A stretch of DNA of 19,737 bases from Bacillota bacterium (lineage in GTDB: Bacteria; Bacillota_C; Negativicutes; CTSoil-072): the NCBI GenBank assembly GCA_017861495.1, contig JAGFXW010000060.1, forward strand, positions 1 to 19,737, in the 5' to 3' direction. Positions 14,218 through 19,737 of the stretch are shown here, piece after piece. How positions within the stretch are numbered: the stretch's first letter is position 1; each line of letters begins with the position of its first letter. Under the pieces are notes generated by a model, which saw nothing but the letters and a program-made list of their open reading frames with translations, was not told the origin of the DNA and did no database searches. The position numbers were made by a program, and so were the translations under genes.

Positions 14218-14270
14218 ATGTTGGCAGCTTTCATAGAAGTTTGTTGACAGAGGGTATGTAGGAGGGTATT

Positions 14271-15455
14271 GTGCGTAGTCCATCAATTGTGTTTTTGGCG
14301 ATGGTACTAGGAACCGAGGTTTTTATTAGTTGGCTTGTTTATCTTCTTTTAAACCGGCTTTTAGCGGTGTTTCAACAGCGCTGGGTTCGTAATGCCTACT
14401 GGATTATTACGGCCGTGATGACGATTGCAACCCTGGCCAGTTGGACGTTCTATGCGACCGGTGTTCCGGTCGTCGGATTTACCGTCGGCTTTGCCTGGAT
14501 CTTGGGATTGATCTTCATGTTGCCGCTTCTATTGTTGGTTCAGGGGATTGTTTTTTGTAAAAAGCTCTGGAACAAGAAGAAAAAAACAGGTCAAGACGAG
14601 CCAGCCGGCGATACGATGACCCGGCGGGATTTCTTGCAACGCGCAGCCACTACGGTACCTGTTTTAGGTTTGGGTGTGAGTGTGAATGGCGTGTTTGACG
14701 CATCAGACATTGTTGTTCAGCGCCACAATCTTATGATGCCGGATTTTCCGGCCGGGATTGGCAAATTAAAAATAGCACAAATCAGCGATACCCATATCGG
14801 TCCGTTTTTTAGCATTGAAAAATTGGATCAGGTGCTATCGATGCTGCAGCGCGAGAAGCCCGACATGCTGGTCATCACCGGGGACCTGATCGATAATTTG
14901 GATGAATTGACGCCAACGATGGAACGGCTGGAAAAATTTCACTCCACATTGCCGAAGGGGTTATACTATTGCCTGGGTAATCACGAATATTTCCGGGATC
15001 TGGACCGCATTCGCCGGGTATGGAAAGATAGTCCAGCTACCTTGCTCGTAAACAACAGCCGGCAGATCGTTGCCGGCGAAAAGCCGATCTATTTGCTGGG
15101 CGTCGATTTTCCGTGGGTTCCCCGTGGGGCATCTTCCGATGGTAAACGACAGGATTATTTGCAACGGGCTTTGCAAAATGTGCCGAAAGGGGCCTTTTCC
15201 CTGCTGGCAAGCCACCATCCCGATTTTATTACGGATGCGTTTCAAGCCGGAATACGGTTAACCTTGACCGGCCATACGCACGGCGGACAGATCGGTTTGT
15301 TTGGCCAGTCGATATTGCCGTTGAAATATCAATATATGCGAGGCTTATACCGGCAGGAACAATCGTACGGGTATGTGAGCACCGGCACTGGGCAGTGGCT
15401 GCCGTTCCGCTTGGGCTGTCCGGCAGAAATTACGATTTTTACCCTGGCAAGCTGA
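14271..15455 (+). CDS. membrane-anchored calcineurin-like metallophosphoesterase
   Basis: This is a 394-aa protein in two parts. Residues 1-97 carry three hydrophobic segments (about 7-33, 43-63, 69-95) and a Lys-rich loop. A Tat-like motif, TRRDFLQRA, at 117-125 is followed by a hydrophobic stretch TTVPVLGLGVSVNGVF. The enzyme domain (about 163-390) has all the metallophosphoesterase motifs: ISDTH (D173, H175), TGDLID (D205), LGNHE (N237, H238), SHHPD and GHTHGGQ (334-340). It resembles YkuE-type phosphoesterases, whose B. subtilis member is a Tat substrate. The catalytic domain is probably outside the membrane; the substrate is unknown. The start is GTG behind GGAGGG. The stop codon sits within a 30-bp perfect palindrome. 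Confidence 0.88.
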   Translation: MRSPSIVFLAMVLGTEVFISWLVYLLLNRLLAVFQQRWVRNAYWIITAVMTIATLASWTFYATGVPVVGFTVGFAWILGLIFMLPLLLLVQGIVFCKKLWNKKKKTGQDEPAGDTMTRRDFLQRAATTVPVLGLGVSVNGVFDASDIVVQRHNLMMPDFPAGIGKLKIAQISDTHIGPFFSIEKLDQVLSMLQREKPDMLVITGDLIDNLDELTPTMERLEKFHSTLPKGLYYCLGNHEYFRDLDRIRRVWKDSPATLLVNNSRQIVAGEKPIYLLGVDFPWVPRGASSDGKRQDYLQRALQNVPKGAFSLLASHHPDFITDAFQAGIRLTLTGHTHGGQIGLFGQSILPLKYQYMRGLYRQEQSYGYVSTGTGQWLPFRLGCPAEITIFTLAS

Positions 15456-15470
15456 TCAGCTTGCCAGGGT
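15441..15470. repeat. 30-bp perfect palindrome spanning a stop codon
   Basis: ACCCTGGCAAGCTGA is followed directly by its exact reverse complement, with no loop base. The TGA stop of the phosphoesterase is at the centre (15453-15455). A second small hairpin, TGGCAG-GAAA-CTGCCA, follows at 15478-15493. There is no T-run, so it is not a standard terminator, though it could slow RNA polymerase or protect the mRNA 3' end. The remaining 138 bp up to yybS hold only a 27-codon frame (15514-15597) without a ribosome binding site. Confidence 0.8.
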
Positions 15471-15631
15471 GCCCGATTGGCAGGAAACTGCCAGGAAAGC
15501 CCGAATACTAATCATGTTGGAAAACCTGGCTTGCGGCGAGCTTTTAGGCGACGACGGAAGCCGCCGGCTGTATGTAAAAGTAAAAAATGCAGAGTGATTC
15601 GAGGCAACGTTTTTGCCGGAAAAGGGGTAGA

Positions 15632-16591
15632 ATGAGTCAAACGAGAATTAAGCCGATGGCGGAGGGCGGGGTTTTAACCGCTGTTGCAATCCTTTTTGCC
15701 TTGATCAGCGCCTATTTACCGCTGTTAGGCGCTTTTGTGAGTTTAATTTGGCCAGTGCCGATTATTTTATTGGGAGCCCGGCATGGGTATAAATGGAGCA
15801 TTATGGCTACGGTGGCTTCCGGTTTGCTGATTGCCATCCTGATGCATCCACTGCATGCAGTTGGGGTGGTTATCGGTTTTGGTTTGATCGGTATTGTTTT
15901 AGGACATTCTTTCCGTTCCGGATACAGTCCTGTACGGGCGATGATCGTCGGATCGGCAGCTTCGCTGGTGTCGAAAGTGGCAGTTTTGGGAATTGGTGCG
16001 CTGGTTATGGGCGTTAATCCTCTGGATGCGCAAACAGATGCCTTAGTACAATCGGTTGGCCAGGTGACTGAGATTTATCGTAACCTGGGTATGAAGGAAG
16101 AAGACTTGGAAAAACTCAGCACGACGATGCAGGAAATGATGAGTGTGCTCAAGATTATCCTGCCTGCTGGATTTATTGCCGCCGCGGTGTTTGACACGTA
16201 TTTAAACTTTGTAGTTGCGAAATCCGTAATGAAAAAACTGGGACATACCGTTGCGCCATTTCCGCCGTTCAAACATTGGAATATGCCGTGGGTGGTGCTA
16301 GCCGGCTTTTTAGCTGCGTTGATTATGATATATTGGGGCCGGACACGGGAAATTTCCTGGTTGTTTGAAGTCGGGCTGAATTTGCAGGTCTTGGCCAGTA
16401 TATTCCTTTTGGTACAGGGTTTGGCTCTGGTGTTCTTTTTGACGGACAAATATAAGGTATCCAAGTTTGTTAGAGGACTCATCCTCATTTTGGTGCTAAG
16501 CAATGGATTTCTCAGTCAGATCCTGATCCTTGTCGGGGCCGTAGATATTGCGATCGATTATCGCCGACTGAGAAAAATTGGTACGGATTAG
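15632..16591 (+). CDS. yybS: YybS family membrane protein (DUF2232)
   Basis: This is an integral membrane protein of 319 aa with about eight hydrophobic segments, matching the YybS/DUF2232 family. Typical parts are the first helix after EGGVL (TAVAILFALISAYLPLLG), the segment FVSLIWPVPIILLGARHGYK, a soluble amphipathic stretch at about 145-175 (TEIYRNLGMKEEDLEKL), and LVGAVDIAIDYRRLRK at the end. The molecular role is unsettled, and the fold is reminiscent of ECF-type transporter membrane components. The ATG at 15632 is preferred to one at 15587 because AAAGGGG lies just upstream and the conserved N-terminus begins there. It heads the yybS-gdpP-rplI-lonC unit, with 18 bp to gdpP. Confidence 0.85.
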   Translation: MSQTRIKPMAEGGVLTAVAILFALISAYLPLLGAFVSLIWPVPIILLGARHGYKWSIMATVASGLLIAILMHPLHAVGVVIGFGLIGIVLGHSFRSGYSPVRAMIVGSAASLVSKVAVLGIGALVMGVNPLDAQTDALVQSVGQVTEIYRNLGMKEEDLEKLSTTMQEMMSVLKIILPAGFIAAAVFDTYLNFVVAKSVMKKLGHTVAPFPPFKHWNMPWVVLAGFLAALIMIYWGRTREISWLFEVGLNLQVLASIFLLVQGLALVFFLTDKYKVSKFVRGLILILVLSNGFLSQILILVGAVDIAIDYRRLRKIGTD

Positions 16592-16609
16592 CGGAGAGAG
16601 AGGGCTGCT

Positions 16610-18622
16610 GTGAAAAATTCATCTTTCTGGCTTGATATCCGGTTTTTTGTGGCAATTGCCGCTATGATGCTGATTGTAATTGTTTTTTATAATCAGGTTA
16701 TGGCTGCGCTGGGGATCATCTTGTTAAGCATCGTATATTTCGATGGCCGCACACGTTATTTAAAGCGGCAAAAAGCGTTGACGGAGTATCTGGAATCGTT
16801 GACGAAGCATGTGGACCAAGCCTCTTGTCATGCTTTGCAGTATCTGCCGGTAGCAATGGCGATTGTCGATAATAGCGGAAAACTGTTTTGGATGAATAAA
16901 CTGATGACTTCCTGGGGCAATGGGCAGTTGGTGGTTGGACAGCCTATTCAAATGCTTTGGCCTAATCTAGGGATAGAACCGATGATTGGGAAATCAGGCA
17001 TGGAAATTCTTCATCATGGCGACCGCCACTACCAGGTGATTTATCGGCCGTTCGAGCAAAATAACCCGGAAGATAAGCGGGTGATTCTTTACGTTACCGA
17101 TATTACGCCCAGTGAAACCGTTCAGCCGGAATGTCATGCGGCGATGCCGGCTTTGGCCTACATTCAAATTGACAATTATGGCGACGTGCTGCAGGGGCTG
17201 ACAGAAAACCAGCGGACTGCGATAACGGCGGAAGTAAACCGGCACTTGATCGAATGGGTTTCTCTGCATGAAAGCTTTTTAAAAAAGTATACCGATGATA
17301 TGTATCTGGCCATATTTTCCCGCCAGGCGCTGACGCAATTATTGGCTGAAAAGTTTGATATTCTTGACCAGATCCGCAATATTCACGGCGGGAATAAAAT
17401 TCCGGTGACGTTGAGCATCGGGATTGCCGCGGATGAAGTTTCACCGGCGTTGTTGGGTCAACGCGCCCAGGCTGGATTGGATTTGGCTCTTAGTCGCGGC
17501 GGCGATCAGGTAGCCGTTAATTTGCAGGGTGAATTTCAATTTTATGGCGGCAAGGCAAAATCGGTGGAAAAAAGTACCCGGGTAAAAGCGCGGGTAGTGG
17601 CGCAGGCCATTCGCGAAAGCATTGAAAGCGCAAAACTCGTTGTGATCATGGGTCATGGCGGAGAAGATTTTGATAGTTTGGGCGCTGCGCTAGGCGTAGC
17701 CAAAATGGCGCGCTACTTAAACAAGCGCACGCATATTGTGGTAAGCCAGCCAGGGCTGGCAATGGAGAAGCTATTGGAAATTTTGCCGGAATATACGGAA
17801 TATGCGGGCCTGTTTTTAAGTCCGGTGGAGGCGCGGGAGCTGCCGGTTGAAGAAACGCTTCTGTTTGTCCTCGACACACACCGGCCGGAATTGACAGCCG
17901 CGCCGGAATTGTTATCGCGCTTCGAGCGGATTATTATCATCGACCACCATCGGCGGGCGAAAACCTTTATTGAAAATAATCTGCTGGTCTATTTGGAACC
18001 GTCTGCTTCTTCAACCAGCGAGCTGGTGGCGGAGTTATTGATGTATTTCGATGATGCGCTGGATTTAAACCGGCTGGAAGCATCCGCCCTGTATGCCGGC
18101 ATCGTTGTGGATACGAAAAACTTTGCGGTGCAGACCGGCGTACGGACCTTTGAAGCGGCTTCGTATTTACGGCGGATCGGTGCCGACCCGACCATGGTCC
18201 GGCAATTGTTCCGCGTTGATTTTGATATTGTCAAAGCGCGGGGAGAAATCATTCAAAATGCAGAAATGCTGCCCGGCGGCGCTCTGGTATCCATTTGTCC
18301 GGAGCATGTCAAAAATGCGCAAATTGTTGCTGCGCAGTCGGCGGATATGCTGCTGAATATTGAAGGCGTGGAAGCAAGTTTTGTCTTGTTTCCTATGGCC
18401 AGCGGGGTTGGTATCAGCGCCCGTTCCCAAGGCAATATTAATGTGCAGTTGATCATGGAAGAGCTGGGCGGCGGCGGCCACCAAACCGTAGCCGGAGCGC
18501 AACTGAAGGATATTGCCATGGAAGAAGCCAAGCAAATGGTAATTCGCTTGATTACAAAATACACCGAGGAGAGTGAACAATATGAAATTAATTCTACAGC
18601 AAGAAGTGAAAGGTCTTGGTAA
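16610..18622 (+). CDS. gdpP: cyclic di-AMP phosphodiesterase GdpP
   Basis: GdpP hydrolyses the second messenger c-di-AMP and so affects potassium, osmotic and cell-wall homeostasis. The 670-aa protein is the usual length. In order it has two N-terminal membrane helices (about 11-44), a degenerate PAS domain (about 75-165; LPVAMAIVDNSGKLFWMN), a degenerate GGDEF domain (about 175-305, where the signature reads SRGGDQ), and DHH and DHHA1 domains. DHH ligands are MGHGGEDFDSLG (H349, D353, D355), D422, IIDHH (445-447) and D501. The DHHA1 motif GGGGHQ is at 620-625. The active site looks complete. The start is GTG behind a GAGAGAGAGGG tract. The last 13 codons overlap the start of rplI, an unusually long overlap. 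Confidence 0.95.
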   Translation: MKNSSFWLDIRFFVAIAAMMLIVIVFYNQVMAALGIILLSIVYFDGRTRYLKRQKALTEYLESLTKHVDQASCHALQYLPVAMAIVDNSGKLFWMNKLMTSWGNGQLVVGQPIQMLWPNLGIEPMIGKSGMEILHHGDRHYQVIYRPFEQNNPEDKRVILYVTDITPSETVQPECHAAMPALAYIQIDNYGDVLQGLTENQRTAITAEVNRHLIEWVSLHESFLKKYTDDMYLAIFSRQALTQLLAEKFDILDQIRNIHGGNKIPVTLSIGIAADEVSPALLGQRAQAGLDLALSRGGDQVAVNLQGEFQFYGGKAKSVEKSTRVKARVVAQAIRESIESAKLVVIMGHGGEDFDSLGAALGVAKMARYLNKRTHIVVSQPGLAMEKLLEILPEYTEYAGLFLSPVEARELPVEETLLFVLDTHRPELTAAPELLSRFERIIIIDHHRRAKTFIENNLLVYLEPSASSTSELVAELLMYFDDALDLNRLEASALYAGIVVDTKNFAVQTGVRTFEAASYLRRIGADPTMVRQLFRVDFDIVKARGEIIQNAEMLPGGALVSICPEHVKNAQIVAAQSADMLLNIEGVEASFVLFPMASGVGISARSQGNINVQLIMEELGGGGHQTVAGAQLKDIAMEEAKQMVIRLITKYTEESEQYEINSTARSERSW

Positions 18623-19028
18623 AAAAGGAGACATTATCGAGGCTTCCGAAGGATACGCACGCAACTATTTATTGCCGCGCAAGCTGGCTATTGCCGCTAC
18701 GACGGTTAATATTAATGCGGTAAACCAGCAAAAATCTGCTGCAGCCCGCAAGCAGCAGCAATTATTGGATGAAGTCAGGGTAATGTCGGCGCAGTTGGCG
18801 AAAGTGGTTGTTACCGTTGCCGTAAAGACCGGGGAAGGCGGCAAGCTGTTCGGCGCGGTTACCGGCAAGGATATTGCCGAAGCATTGGCCCGGGAACACG
18901 GGATCGAGATGGATAAACGGAAGATTGAATTGAAAGACACGATCAAGATGCTGGGTATTTATACTGCAGTCATTAAACTGCATCCGGAAGTGAGTACGCA
19001 AATTCAGGTAAAGGTGATCGAAGCGTAA
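18582..19028 (+). CDS. rplI: 50S ribosomal protein L9
   Basis: This is ribosomal protein L9 of 148 aa, standard length. It binds 23S rRNA near the L1 stalk and helps keep reading frame. The N-terminal domain MKLILQQEVKGLGKKGDIIE plus ASEGYARNYLLPRKLA is canonical. It is followed by the long connecting helix (about 45-75) and the C-terminal domain GKLFGAVTGKDIAEAL to IKLHPEVSTQIQVKVIEA. The ATG at 18582 is chosen over an in-frame GTG at 18573 because L9 begins at MKxIL and because GAGGAGAG at 18565-18572 serves it. The start lies 41 nt inside gdpP in another frame, so translation is probably coupled. Confidence 0.97.
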   Translation: MKLILQQEVKGLGKKGDIIEASEGYARNYLLPRKLAIAATTVNINAVNQQKSAAARKQQQLLDEVRVMSAQLAKVVVTVAVKTGEGGKLFGAVTGKDIAEALAREHGIEMDKRKIELKDTIKMLGIYTAVIKLHPEVSTQIQVKVIEA

Positions 19029-19072
19029 GAAAAGCTTGATTACGAAGGAAGGAAAGTAGGCGGAACAAAGTT

Positions 19073-19737
19073 ATGACGGATTTACAGTCACCGGGTTCAA
19101 ATTTGGATCAGTTGGAACGGCAGGTAACGTCGTTGTATACCATTTTTTCCGGCATTATCGGTCCTGAAAAACTGGTTTTAAAGGCCGGTAAACTGGATGC
19201 CTTGGAATTGATCCGTTCCGGTAATTTGCCGGAGCGGGTATTGGCGTTGCAAAAAATGGTCTTAAGTGACCCGACGATTGACCGGTTACCCGCGTTGGAA
19301 GAAATTCCGGCCGCGTTAAATGAAATTGAAGACGAATTGGCCGATATGACGGCGCGGCGTACAGTCGAAGACAAAATTGAAAAAAAGATTAACGAAAAAA
19401 TGGAAGAACGGCATCAGGAGTATGTGCAAGAAATCCGTCTCCAAGTGTTAAAAGAGGAGCAAAATGCCGAAAATCCAAATACGTTGAAAAAATATGATTT
19501 TTTGGAAAAGCTGGAGCAGAAAAAACTAACCCGTTCAGCCATGGAGTTATTGCGGCCGGCCACAATGGAAGAAATTGTTGGTCAAGAACGGGCGGTGGAA
19601 GCGCTGCGGGCCAAACTTGCGTCGCCCTATCCGCAGCACCTGATCTTGTACGGACCGCCGGGCGTGGGTAAAACCACAGCCGCCAGGCTGGTGCTGGAAG
19701 CGGCAAAAAAATTAAAATATACGCCATTTGCGGAAGA
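19073..19737 (+). CDS. lonC: Lon-family ATP-dependent protease, LonC type (partial, runs off the window)
   Basis: These are the first 221 codons of a LonC-type protease, a Lon-family AAA protease characteristic of endospore formers. Residues 1-155 are the family's N-terminal region with a charged coiled-coil (about 84-130, EIEDELADMTARRTVEDKIE). The AAA domain then begins: SAMELLRPATMEEIVGQERA, then Walker A in LILYGPPGVGKTTAARL (194-201). The Walker B and the Ser-Lys protease domain lie beyond the right edge. ATG at 19073 gives the expected start; the upstream Shine-Dalgarno (GGAAGGA or GCGGA) is modest. It is 44 bp downstream of rplI and likely in the same operon. In many Firmicutes the replicative helicase gene dnaB follows rplI; here it does not. 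Confidence 0.88.
   Translation, partial: MTDLQSPGSNLDQLERQVTSLYTIFSGIIGPEKLVLKAGKLDALELIRSGNLPERVLALQKMVLSDPTIDRLPALEEIPAALNEIEDELADMTARRTVEDKIEKKINEKMEERHQEYVQEIRLQVLKEEQNAENPNTLKKYDFLEKLEQKKLTRSAMELLRPATMEEIVGQERAVEALRAKLASPYPQHLILYGPPGVGKTTAARLVLEAAKKLKYTPFAE

Noticed and set aside
14244..14272. TTGACA and TATTGT with 17-bp spacing, a near-consensus promoter
   Set aside because: The spacer contains the GGAGGG ribosome binding site and the -10 overlaps the GTG start of the phosphoesterase, so a transcript from here could not start that gene normally.
15514..15597. 27-codon frame upstream of yybS
   Set aside because: No ribosome binding site and no recognised family. It could be a conserved micro-gene, but nothing in the sequence supports that beyond an open frame.
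1..19737. CRISPR arrays, tRNA or rRNA genes, complete insertion sequences
   Set aside because: No regularly spaced repeats, cloverleaf with a TTCGA-type loop, or transposase gene could be recognised on either strand.

Overview
The window looks like the chromosome of an anaerobic, probably endospore-forming Firmicute. A Negativicutes/Sporomusaceae-type genome is my best guess (inference). The clues are the order yybS-gdpP-rplI followed by a spore-former type Lon protease gene (lonC), a CBS/DRTGG-regulated Mn-dependent pyrophosphatase of the DHH family, a class 1B dihydroorotate dehydrogenase locus (pyrK-pyrD), and a rubrerythrin-like protein. There are two regions: a decayed prophage with a defence cassette (about 1-8,450) and core chromosome (about 8,500-19,737).

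Region 1, prophage remnant (about 1-5,543). A small zinc-ribbon protein and a Tn916/phage-type tyrosine integrase are followed directly by a capsid module: a 58-aa protein, HK97-type portal, S78 prohead protease and HK97-fold major capsid protein. After these come a SpoVG-like protein, a small zinc-finger protein and the first 51 codons of what looks like a tail tape-measure protein. No terminase, head-tail connector, tail, lysis or replication gene is visible, so the element looks non-functional on its own.

Region 2, defence cassette (about 5,544-8,272). Where the tape-measure gene breaks off, an AT-richer two-gene operon begins: an ABC-type AAA ATPase (RloA/AbiLi-like) with a translationally coupled RloB-family TOPRIM-like protein. 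Its promoter is flanked by two dyads of the same sequence, TAAAGAGA-N5-TCTCTTTA, with centres 62 bp apart. These look like paired operators. Downstream are a candidate minus-strand small RNA with its own promoter and terminator, then two tiny basic-protein genes and a terminator. Short direct repeats near 8,390 may belong to the right attachment site.

Region 3, core (about 8,500-19,737). A minus-strand MFS transporter is divergent from a rubrerythrin-like gene. Next is pyrK-pyrD, preceded by a plausible promoter and an attenuator-like hairpin pair. pyrK is broken by an exact 16-bp tandem duplication that shifts its frame. Then come the CBS-DRTGG pyrophosphatase, a membrane-anchored calcineurin-like phosphoesterase with a Tat-like motif, and a tight operon yybS-gdpP-rplI-lonC. 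GdpP degrades cyclic di-AMP, so two DHH-family phosphoesterases lie close together. lonC runs off the right end of the window.
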